Below are positions 9,182 through 17,061 of a stretch of DNA of 50,591 nucleotides, piece after piece. Each line of letters opens with the position of its first letter. The stretch's first letter is position 1. This DNA is from Bacteroidales bacterium (lineage in GTDB: Bacteria > Bacteroidota > Bacteroidia > Bacteroidales > UBA932), in assembly GCA_017445015.1 (NCBI GenBank), contig JAFSVL010000091.1:1-50591 (forward strand), given 5' to 3'. A model generated the notes under the pieces. That model searched no databases. It saw only the letters and a program-made list of their open reading frames with translations, and was not told where the DNA came from. Both the position numbers and the translations under genes were made by a program.

Positions 9182-11163
9182 AATTTCGGCCAAATGGTTT
9201 TCCAAATCATATCCATGAAATTCCGCTTCCCCTTGTTGAGTTGGGCAGTCACTGCAATCACGGCATTTTTCTCCGGGATGACGATACCGAACTGTCCGAA
9301 GGCACCGTCCATCCTGAACGCATTGTGGGTACACACCCACATCTGGTATCCATAGCCCGCATTCCAGTCGTGCCGCGGTCCGTCGGACTGATAAATCTGC
9401 GGAGAAGACATCGCTTCCACCCACTGCGGACTGAGCAGTTGCCTTCCGTTCCATTTCCCCTTGTCCAGCAGGAACTGGGAGGCTTTGGCGATGGTTTCCG
9501 TCGTGGTATACAGTCCCCAGCCGCCGACCGTCACACCGTCGGCACTCTCTTCCCATTCCCAATTGCTGATACCCAGCGGGCGGAACAGGCGGATATTCAG
9601 GTACTCGGAAAGTTTCATGCCGGTACAGCGCTGGACAATATCCGCCAGAAGATAGGTATTCATCGAATTGTAGTGGTAGCGCGAGCCCGGGGCAAACGCC
9701 ATCGGGACGGCAAAGGTTTCCCGGGCGGGATGCTCCCACTCCAGCGAACGGACCTTTCCGATTCCGTCCATTCCCAGTCCGGAAGACATCGTCAATAAAT
9801 CCCGGACGGTCATATCCTGCAGCCACGGTTCCCGCACGACGGGAAGTTCATCGTCCCGGAAGAAGGAAATGACCTTGTCCTCAATCGTCAGCAGCGACTC
9901 TTGCACGGCAAAGCCTACGGCGATGGCGGTAAAGGTCTTGGAGGCGGACCACAGTACGTGCCTTTCGTCGGGTCGGTGACCCGTATCGTAGCGCTCGTAG
10001 ATTTTCTTCCCGTCCCTAAGGATGATCATCGAATGAATCACATCCGATGCCATAAACGCCGACACAGCCCGCCAGACAGAATCCGCCGCCGCGTCGATAC
10101 ATCCGAAATCCCCGGCTGCGGCAAGATGGGTATCGGGACCGTCCGGCCAGCGGGGAACGACCGCCCGGCTTTCCGAAGCGTCCGTCACCCGGAATTGCTT
10201 ATCCAGGACGAATACCTGATAGCGCCGTCCGCCATCTGTGACCCGGAGCACGATATGCCCCACACCCGCCACCGCAGATTTCCACAATGCACTGCCGCTG
10301 CCCTGTTTCCCCTTCGCCGTCGTCACGTACACCTTGTGGGCGCAGGGAAGCTGGGGGTCGGCAATCCGCCGGAGCGTCAGGGAGCAGGGCTGTTTGTGGT
10401 CGAAGCCGGCGGCGAGCATCACTTCCGGGCGCATTTTCCACAGGAAATCGGAGGTGGTCGCATCCGGAACACCGTGATGGTTCAACTTCAATGCGGTGAC
10501 GGGACCGACGAGGTCGGCCACCTGGCTTTCAAAACTCCGGTATTCCACTTTGTCATTAGCCTTGGTTTCCGGGGCAACCGCTTTACCGTCCCTGAATTTC
10601 TTTACATAGAAATTGCTTCCAGGCAGATCTCCTCCCGTATAATACGAGAAAGGGCCATAACGCAGAAGAATGGCGCAACTGAGCATATTCTCGTCGAAGC
10701 ACGCAGGATCCTCGGATGACATCGGCCGGCAAAGCTGTCCGCTCCCCGTAGCAATCCATCCGTTTCCGGCGATATTGAAGACGTCAAAGTCCGGCACCGT
10801 CGCACGAAGGGGTGAGAACTGACCGCGGCTGCCCGGCTTAAAGTTGTTCCGGTCCACTTTCCGGCCAATCCTGAAAGTCTCCTCCACCGCCGCTGCGCCG
10901 CCGGTATGGTCTTTATGAAAATGGGTCAGAAAAAAATAATCCAGTTCTGCAGGCCGGGGAGAAAAGTGACGGATATATTCCGACACGACTTCTGCCCTGG
11001 GGTCCCCTGCATCAATAAGCATCGTCGTCCCGTCGGGCATCACTACGAATGTATTCTCTCCATACGACGAGGCAATCATATGAATGTCCAGCGTCCCCTC
11101 TTTCCAGGACGGCAGGACCGACAAGGCGGCCGCAAGAAGACCGGTTACGAGGAAATGTACCAT
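9178..11163 (-). CDS. Metallo-beta-lactamase-fold / serine hydrolase fusion protein
   Basis: A 661-residue protein with a short N-terminal signal and two unrelated hydrolase domains. The first (about 20-300) has the metallo-beta-lactamase signature H81-x-H83-x-D85-H86 in THFHKDHTGG, a later GGD, and LNHHG, and resembles ComEC-like or general metallo-hydrolases. The second (about 350-661) is a class C beta-lactamase/esterase-type domain with S406-A-S-K409 (nucleophile and base) and a downstream YNSMN motif. Neither substrate can be inferred from sequence; esters, amides and lactones are all possible. It lies 7 bases after the RraA-like gene and its stop overlaps the DUF6259 start. The fusion is unusual and both active sites look intact. 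It is probably not a drug resistance gene. Confidence 0.8.
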   Translation of the reverse strand: MVHFLVTGLLAAALSVLPSWKEGTLDIHMIASSYGENTFVVMPDGTTMLIDAGDPRAEVVSEYIRHFSPRPAELDYFFLTHFHKDHTGGAAAVEETFRIGRKVDRNNFKPGSRGQFSPLRATVPDFDVFNIAGNGWIATGSGQLCRPMSSEDPACFDENMLSCAILLRYGPFSYYTGGDLPGSNFYVKKFRDGKAVAPETKANDKVEYRSFESQVADLVGPVTALKLNHHGVPDATTSDFLWKMRPEVMLAAGFDHKQPCSLTLRRIADPQLPCAHKVYVTTAKGKQGSGSALWKSAVAGVGHIVLRVTDGGRRYQVFVLDKQFRVTDASESRAVVPRWPDGPDTHLAAAGDFGCIDAAADSVWRAVSAFMASDVIHSMIILRDGKKIYERYDTGHRPDERHVLWSASKTFTAIAVGFAVQESLLTIEDKVISFFRDDELPVVREPWLQDMTVRDLLTMSSGLGMDGIGKVRSLEWEHPARETFAVPMAFAPGSRYHYNSMNTYLLADIVQRCTGMKLSEYLNIRLFRPLGISNWEWEESADGVTVGGWGLYTTTETIAKASQFLLDKGKWNGRQLLSPQWVEAMSSPQIYQSDGPRHDWNAGYGYQMWVCTHNAFRMDGAFGQFGIVIPEKNAVIAVTAQLNKGKRNFMDMIWKTIWPKL

Positions 11164-11170
11164 ACGCGCA

Positions 11171-12118
11171 TTAAAAGTTACGTTCTTTCAGGCAGGCTTC
11201 CAACTGCTCCCGGCTCATCGGAAGTTCTCCCTTGTAATTGCGGACCCATTTCACGAAGCGCCGGTTCATCTCATCGCTCCAGGCGCTGTCAATCTCGCCG
11301 GCGGTATAGACATGGGTCTTAATCATCTCCTCGCCGAACTCGTCGGAAAGTTTGGTGAACTCCGAGGTCAGCACAATATGCTCCACCAGATGCGGCGGGA
11401 TGAACAGAACGGCACCGGGTTTGGCCAGGACGGCATCTCCGGGAAGGACGATGGCATGTCCGATACGGATGGGGACATTGTAGTTGGTAAGGATGGTCTG
11501 GCGCATGTAGGACGGATCATAGCCTTTCATCCAAATATTCAGGCCCGGAATGCGGCGCAGGCGCTCTATATCCCGGATATGGCCGTAGGTTATCAGGCCG
11601 TTCCCGGTCTTGTCAAAGACCCCGCTTCCCAGGTTGGAGCCCACGGCCGTTCCCAGGAACTCCTTATTATAAGTATCCGCCACATATACATCCCCCTTAA
11701 CCAGGGAATTGATGACCCAGGACACCGTGCGCTTCTGTTGCCACATGCGGCCTTCCTTCTTGCCCTGCTCGATAATCTGGTCCTCAAGGTCCGGGCGCAG
11801 GGGCATAAACTGCGCGGTCACGGCACGGCCTACCATCACTGCGTCCTCCCGGTCGTGCAATAGCATCCAGTCCCCCTCATATTGATTCTGGTAGCCAAGT
11901 TTCATCAATTCGGCCCAGCATTCCTCGATAGTCACATGTTTTAACCTTTCCAGCAACGAATCCGGCACTTTGGGACGTCCGTCCGGGAAGCGCTCCCCCG
12001 TCCACTGGGCCGTCAGGGCCATGATGTACTCCGGAGAACCGGCAATGGCCTGGGCCAGCGCCCGGCCGGGCAACAGCGCAAATGCGGCTGCGCACACAAT
12101 CAATGCAATTCTTTTCAT
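11171..12118 (-). CDS. Exported RraA-family (HMG/CHA aldolase-like) protein
   Basis: A 315-residue protein with a clear signal peptide (MKRIALIVCAAAFALLPG, then AQA). The centre carries the RraA/4-hydroxy-4-methyl-2-oxoglutarate aldolase fold pattern: a glycine-rich stretch GTAVGSNLGSG, then GLITYGHIRD with the Arg-Asp pair used by the aldolases for pyruvate and metal binding. Later segments (GHAIVLPGDAVLAKPG) also fit the fold. RraA-type aldolases are normally cytoplasmic and shorter, so export is unusual. The start at 12118 makes an ATGA overlap with the upstream stop; an in-frame ATG at 12130 exists but lengthens the overlap. It could split a 2-keto acid derived from a decorated glycan, or have a non-enzymatic role. 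Family assignment is firm; function is not. Confidence 0.75.
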   Translation of the reverse strand: MKRIALIVCAAAFALLPGRALAQAIAGSPEYIMALTAQWTGERFPDGRPKVPDSLLERLKHVTIEECWAELMKLGYQNQYEGDWMLLHDREDAVMVGRAVTAQFMPLRPDLEDQIIEQGKKEGRMWQQKRTVSWVINSLVKGDVYVADTYNKEFLGTAVGSNLGSGVFDKTGNGLITYGHIRDIERLRRIPGLNIWMKGYDPSYMRQTILTNYNVPIRIGHAIVLPGDAVLAKPGAVLFIPPHLVEHIVLTSEFTKLSDEFGEEMIKTHVYTAGEIDSAWSDEMNRRFVKWVRNYKGELPMSREQLEACLKERNF

Positions 12119-15100
12119 ATATTTGTCCATACAATTTCCATCGTCGTTTTCCCGATTTTCACCGCCTGGCGGGCGGATGAATTGTCCAGCACTTGAATAT
12201 TTCCGGCCTTGCCGTAAATCAGGGCGAAAGCGCAGGAAGCATCCCGGGGGTTGCGTCCGTGATCCACATACAAATCCAGCAGTTCCCCTTCCCTTTCGCT
12301 GAAGACCGTTCCCTTGAACGGAAGGTATTTGACGCGCCCCGCATCCGCCCTGTACCGCTGGTCAACGCAGGTTACGACCTGCACGTCCCTCTCGCAACAG
12401 ATCCCCGCCGTCAGGCAGACGACCCCGCCGCTGAAGAAGAACCAGGCTTTGCGCGCACGCAGTCCGTCCCGCCGGTACGACATACCAATGGCCATATCGC
12501 CGCCATACATCCGGCAGACCGGATGCGGGGCGTCGTTATAAACAGGGTTTTCGCTATCCGCAGAAGGCGGCGTCGAGGGCACCGGACCGCCGTCGTCCCA
12601 AGAAGTGACGCCTGGGATGTGCTTCCAGTTCCACAGCCCGGCGATATTCTCGTATTCATCACCACGGGAACGGGTCAGCAGGCAGCCGTCGGCGGAAAAA
12701 TAGCCCTGCGCGTTCTCACCGTTCGTGCATTCGTAGCCTTTGACGAAGCGGGACTGCATCCGCAGGGACGCATACCAGCCCTTCCCGCGATAAACGGCAA
12801 AATCGGAGCAGGGATAGTAAATCCCTCCTGAGCGCCGGGGAATCTCCACGCCGAGCCGCTCCGCCGCCTGAAGGGCGCAAATCGCCTTGCCGCGCTGGGC
12901 ATTGACGAACAGCTGCCGTCCGCAGGCGTTCATATCAAAGAACCCTTGATAAACCATCTGCCCCAGACCCTTCGCGATATACTCTTTCAAAAAGGTCTTC
13001 TGCCGGTCCGTGAACGCCAGGGGCGTCCCGTCCAGGACGGCGGCCCACCAGGACAGGGAAACGGCATAGGAGAGGCCGTAGTTGCCGAACTGCAGCTGGC
13101 GCCCGTGCTGCTGGAAGGACCAGTCCGTCTGCACGCCGGCACCCGGCTTTCCAAAGCCGGCTTCGCCGGCAAGGACCGCCTGCGCTTCCCGGACCATCCC
13201 ATCATCCCCGCAGAGCAGGCCGCACATCAGTACAATTCCGGCAAGCCACACACGGTTCTGTCCGCTGCGGCCGATCCGGGCAGCGGAAAGCACTTTCAGG
13301 CAGCCCTCCAGTTCCCCGGAACCCAGTTCCTCTTTCAGGAGCAGGAAAGCCGGTGCAAGCAGACGCGGGCAACCGATTTCATTGTGCCACCAGTTGGAAC
13401 AGACTGGCGTATTCCCGCACCAAAAACGAAGGGCCTGCAGGGCCGCATCGCGGGCGGCGGCATCGCCGGTCCGGCGGTAACGGACAGCGAGCCGCTGAAG
13501 GCGGAAGCAATGGAGGGCGGGGGCCCATACGCCCCGGGAATCGTCCTGATAATCGATATCGGAAAAACTGCCGTCCGGCGTCTGGAGGGAGAGCAGCTGC
13601 GCCGCTTCCGCATCCTCCAGGGGGACCTGCAGGAAGAGTTCCCGCATATCGCAGCTGTTCTCACGACCCTCTTTCGAGAGATGCGCATATTCCGCCGCCT
13701 TCCCGGGATCGGTCTCTACGGCGAGGGTCGCCGCATTGATGGCGGCAATCAGCCGGCGCGCCAGCGGAGAGCCCTTGAATTTACGATCTTCCAACTGGCA
13801 TTCATAAAGCGAGAGCGGATTCCGGAAGGAAGTTTTCGTCAGGCGGGGCCACCAATTGAAGCGCGCGGCCGCTTCCGCACAGGGAAGGGAAACGTGCCCG
13901 GTACCGGCCTGACCATAATCCACATAAGGATACCATTGGGCGTCCGGACGGCGGGTAAAGCCGTGCGCCTCGTACCAGTCCTCCACGGGATTGCCGTAAA
14001 AATCCTTGTTTACCCGCTTCTGCTTCCGGTCGCCGCATATGACGCCGATGGCATAATTGCGCCCCGAGGGATGGGGGCTGGCAAACTTCAGGCCGGGAGT
14101 GTTCTCCGCTGCCCAGGGGCTCTCACACTCTACGCTCCCCTCCGTCTCCACATTCCAGAAGATGGTATTGACCCCGGTCCAGCCGTGGCCGGTTCCGGCG
14201 TTCCCGTGGTCCGTCACGCGGAAACCCGCGGAATTATAACAACAGTCAAAGAGCGTTCCCGTACTCCAGCGCTGGTGCGGACCGGCACCGGTCCGCATAT
14301 TGGGCCCCTGGCACTGGGTATAGACATTCGGACCGCCAGCCTTGGTGTTGGTTCCGAAACCAATGGCGGACTTTTCGCAATAGCATTTCTTGATGAGGCA
14401 GAGTTCCGCCCCTTCCAGGCCAAAACCATAGCGCCGCGCCATCGTGGGCAGGGAAACCGGATTGACAAAAGAACAGTCCTCCACGGTGACGCTGCGGGTC
14501 CCGGAGGAAAGCATCGCCGCCGCGTAACCGAAGTGCGTCACGGTGACCTCCCGGGCAAAACAATCTTCGCAGGCAATGAAAAACATCCCCCACCATGCGT
14601 GTTCCTCGTCGATTTCCACCCCATCCTGATTCTTGACCGAAGGGTCATAGTCCGAATCCAGCGTGAGGTTTTCTATCCCGCAACCTCGTACCCGCGTAAT
14701 CCTGTACTTGCTGACCGTGCCCCCGCCGTAATTTTTATCCAGGGACTGCACCAGCGGCGCGTCAAAATAAAGCCGGTTTCCGCGGATCTCCGTCACCCGA
14801 CGCGACCAGCGCATCTTCATATTCCCGTCAATCCATTGCTTGACAGGGCCCTTCTCCCTGCCGTTGGAGGCAATCCTGTCCATTCCCACGTCGGAAAGCC
14901 AGGCCGCGTTGTGCGGACGCTCCACCATCACTTCATCTCCTATGACAAAGAGACCGGTGTTTTCCACCTCCACCCAGAAGCGGCCCACCGGGCAATAATC
15001 CTCCGTTATGGCCACCTTTTCCTTGATAGCCGGCGAAGGAGCTTGGGGGGACAGGAGATAGAGGAAATGCTTCCCGAAGGAAGAACGCCCCTCTGCGCCA

Positions 15101-15609
15101 ACGACGGCCATCTTTCTCCTTTTGAACCTTTTCCCCGCGATATTGATGTATTTCTCCGGATCGTCATCCGGTTTATAGGAAGAGCAATGACCGATGACGA
15201 CCGCCGGACGCTGTATCCTCCCGCCGCACTTGAGGACGACCCCCTCGCGGCTCTCGCCCCGCAGGACCACCTTGTCCTTGTCCAGGAAAATGATGCCGCT
15301 CACGTTGTAAACGCCGTTTTTGAGCAGGACTGTACCGCCGCCCGCAGCTTTAGCCGCGCGGTCGAGGGCCTCCTGGAGAATGGCCGTTGTATCGGGATAG
15401 ACTTTACGCCGCAGCAAGTCAGCCACTTTCTCCGGGGACAGGGTCTCCGTCACGGGATAATCCGGATAGGGCAGGTCTCCGTGGCCGTAGCCTACGGTAC
15501 TGAAGTCCGGAATGATATCGACACTGAGCGTATCCGTCTGTGCCGGCGCGGAAAGCGCCGCCGCGAACAGGAGTGCAAGGCTCACCATGACGAAGTTTCT
15601 CATTTTCAT
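12115..15609 (-). CDS. Beta-helix + PL8 polysaccharide lyase fusion
   Basis: A 1164-residue secreted protein. After a signal peptide, residues about 30-620 form a pectate-lyase-like right-handed beta-helix (FSTVGYGHGD, VVLRGESRE, GAGPHQRWSTGTL) closely related to the three beta-helix lipoproteins upstream. Residues about 640-915 are the alpha-toroid of polysaccharide lyase family 8 and the rest is its beta-sandwich (NGENAQGYF, IPGVTSWDDGG). The PL8 active site is complete: Asn785 (GQNRVW), His835 (WSFQQHG), Tyr844 (FGNYG) and Arg898 (CGRQLF). Their spacing equals that of Flavobacterium chondroitinase AC (Asn175, His225, Tyr234, Arg288). PL8 enzymes eliminate at uronic acids in hyaluronan, chondroitin or xanthan. 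The start forms TAATG with the M20 stop. Confidence 0.9.
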   Translation of the reverse strand: MKMRNFVMVSLALLFAAALSAPAQTDTLSVDIIPDFSTVGYGHGDLPYPDYPVTETLSPEKVADLLRRKVYPDTTAILQEALDRAAKAAGGGTVLLKNGVYNVSGIIFLDKDKVVLRGESREGVVLKCGGRIQRPAVVIGHCSSYKPDDDPEKYINIAGKRFKRRKMAVVGAEGRSSFGKHFLYLLSPQAPSPAIKEKVAITEDYCPVGRFWVEVENTGLFVIGDEVMVERPHNAAWLSDVGMDRIASNGREKGPVKQWIDGNMKMRWSRRVTEIRGNRLYFDAPLVQSLDKNYGGGTVSKYRITRVRGCGIENLTLDSDYDPSVKNQDGVEIDEEHAWWGMFFIACEDCFAREVTVTHFGYAAAMLSSGTRSVTVEDCSFVNPVSLPTMARRYGFGLEGAELCLIKKCYCEKSAIGFGTNTKAGGPNVYTQCQGPNMRTGAGPHQRWSTGTLFDCCYNSAGFRVTDHGNAGTGHGWTGVNTIFWNVETEGSVECESPWAAENTPGLKFASPHPSGRNYAIGVICGDRKQKRVNKDFYGNPVEDWYEAHGFTRRPDAQWYPYVDYGQAGTGHVSLPCAEAAARFNWWPRLTKTSFRNPLSLYECQLEDRKFKGSPLARRLIAAINAATLAVETDPGKAAEYAHLSKEGRENSCDMRELFLQVPLEDAEAAQLLSLQTPDGSFSDIDYQDDSRGVWAPALHCFRLQRLAVRYRRTGDAAARDAALQALRFWCGNTPVCSNWWHNEIGCPRLLAPAFLLLKEELGSGELEGCLKVLSAARIGRSGQNRVWLAGIVLMCGLLCGDDGMVREAQAVLAGEAGFGKPGAGVQTDWSFQQHGRQLQFGNYGLSYAVSLSWWAAVLDGTPLAFTDRQKTFLKEYIAKGLGQMVYQGFFDMNACGRQLFVNAQRGKAICALQAAERLGVEIPRRSGGIYYPCSDFAVYRGKGWYASLRMQSRFVKGYECTNGENAQGYFSADGCLLTRSRGDEYENIAGLWNWKHIPGVTSWDDGGPVPSTPPSADSENPVYNDAPHPVCRMYGGDMAIGMSYRRDGLRARKAWFFFSGGVVCLTAGICCERDVQVVTCVDQRYRADAGRVKYLPFKGTVFSEREGELLDLYVDHGRNPRDASCAFALIYGKAGNIQVLDNSSARQAVKIGKTTMEIVWTNI

Positions 15610-17054
15610 TACTTCCTATAGTCCAGCGGCGGCTTCCGGTCGCCCACCAGTGATTCATACCTAAAGTCCGTACCGCGCGCTTTCAGGAATTCTTCCCGGG
15701 CCGCCTTGAGCAGTTCCGGTTTGCGGTACAGCTCCAGCGCAGTAAGGTAGTAAATCTTTCCCACGTTTACTACAGCTTTCGTCCCGATGGTCGTTCCGCC
15801 TACCGCCACCTGCTGCCAGCAATGACCGCTCGCCCCCAGGGTACAGGAGGCCACATAGAGCTTGGCCGTCGGCACAACGAAGGACACGCTGCCGGCATCC
15901 GAGCCGGAGCCCAGCGGCCGGTTGGGACCGACCTCCTCAGCCACCTCGGAAAAATTCCCGAAATCCTCCGGATCCCGGCCGGAATTCTTCAGGATTTCCC
16001 GGCAGAAATCCTTTTCTTCCTCACTGAGGATGACACCCCCCACCTCGTTCTGCTTTTTGCAGACGATGTCGCAAAGGACGGAATTCGCCAAAACGGGATA
16101 ATTGCCGTTGAGCAGTTCATAGCTCATCGTCGTTCCGGTGCCGAGTGCGGCCCCCTCGGCGGCCTTGATGACCCGCTCAGTTACCTCTTTCATATACTCC
16201 AGTTCCGGATGGCGGATGTAGTAGCGCACCACCGCCAGGTCCGGGACGACATTGGGCGCGGGATTGGTCCGGGTCAACGCATAATGGATGCGCGTTTCCG
16301 GCCGCACGTGTTCCCGCATCAGGTTCGTCATATAGTCCAGGGCCTCCACGGCGTCGAAGGCGGAGCGGCCGTCCCAGGGGCTGGCACCCGCGTGCGCGCT
16401 TTTCCCATGAAAGGTAAAATCGATGGTCACCGTGGCGCTGCCCGAATTGAGATTGGTCCGGTTGCGTGCGCCGGGATGCCAGATAAAGGCGGCGTCCAGA
16501 CCGTCGAACACCCCGTCCCGCACCATATAGTTCTTGGCGCCGCCGCCTTCCTCGGCGGGACATCCGAAGAGTTTCACCGTCCCTGGATTGCCCAGCGCAA
16601 GCCACTTGGAGATGGCAAGGGCCGCCGCAAGACTGCCCGTGCCCAGCAGATTGTGCCCGCAGCCGTGTCCGTAACCGTCTTCCACCACCGGCTGGCGGTA
16701 AGGCACCGCCGCCTGCGAAAGCCCCGGAAGCACATCGTATTCCGCGAGGACGCCGATGACCGGCTGCCCCGCACCGAAGGTCGCGACAAAGGCCGTAGGG
16801 ATGCCGGCGACCCCTTTTTCGACGGTAAACCCGTTTTCTTCGAGCACGGAAATGAGCAGGGCGCTGCTCTTATATTCCTGATAGCCGGGCTCCGCGAAGG
16901 CGTGAATCGCCTTGGAAACGCTGTCCAGCAGTTGGAAATGGGTCTCCAGCCACCAGATGCCCACATTCTCGCGCGCCTTGGGGCGGGCAGGCAGCATCGC
17001 CGTGGCGAGCAGGAGCGTCAGGGCACAAAGAAACAGTTTCGGTCTTTTCGTCAT
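15609..17054 (-). CDS. Exported M20-family amidohydrolase
   Basis: A 481-residue metallo-hydrolase of the M20 peptidase / aminoacylase-like family, closest in pattern to AbgB-type amidohydrolases. Visible features are GHGCGHN (around residues 128-135), PAEEGGGAK, HPG, a dimerisation-domain segment with GKSAHAG, and a late GSDAG. These fit a two-metal amidase site. The first residues form a signal peptide (LFLCALTLLLATAMLPA), so it probably acts in the periplasm, unlike AbgB. It sits 7 bases after a beta-helix lipoprotein gene and its stop overlaps the start of the beta-helix-PL8 gene. In this setting it may remove an amide-linked group (acetyl, amino acid or similar) from glycan fragments, but the substrate is unknown. 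Confidence 0.85.
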   Translation of the reverse strand: MTKRPKLFLCALTLLLATAMLPARPKARENVGIWWLETHFQLLDSVSKAIHAFAEPGYQEYKSSALLISVLEENGFTVEKGVAGIPTAFVATFGAGQPVIGVLAEYDVLPGLSQAAVPYRQPVVEDGYGHGCGHNLLGTGSLAAALAISKWLALGNPGTVKLFGCPAEEGGGAKNYMVRDGVFDGLDAAFIWHPGARNRTNLNSGSATVTIDFTFHGKSAHAGASPWDGRSAFDAVEALDYMTNLMREHVRPETRIHYALTRTNPAPNVVPDLAVVRYYIRHPELEYMKEVTERVIKAAEGAALGTGTTMSYELLNGNYPVLANSVLCDIVCKKQNEVGGVILSEEEKDFCREILKNSGRDPEDFGNFSEVAEEVGPNRPLGSGSDAGSVSFVVPTAKLYVASCTLGASGHCWQQVAVGGTTIGTKAVVNVGKIYYLTALELYRKPELLKAAREEFLKARGTDFRYESLVGDRKPPLDYRK

Positions 17055-17061
17055 AGTCTCA

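Noticed and set aside
9182-9826. N-terminal extension of the DUF6259 frame up to 9826
   Set aside because: It lies entirely inside the serine-hydrolase part of the preceding gene in another frame, and the signal peptide begins only at 9181/9175.
9178-11163. Antibiotic resistance gene (two beta-lactamase-type folds)
   Set aside because: Both folds are widespread general hydrolases. The class C-type part has a YNSMN motif and esterase-like context, and the gene sits inside a glycan-degradation locus.
12946-15621. Very long plus-strand open frames opposite real genes (for example 12946-15621, 19785-22460, 26763-29315, 29200-32469)
   Set aside because: They mirror genes with clear families on the minus strand, have no recognisable domains or signal peptides, and are typical antisense shadows in GC-rich DNA.
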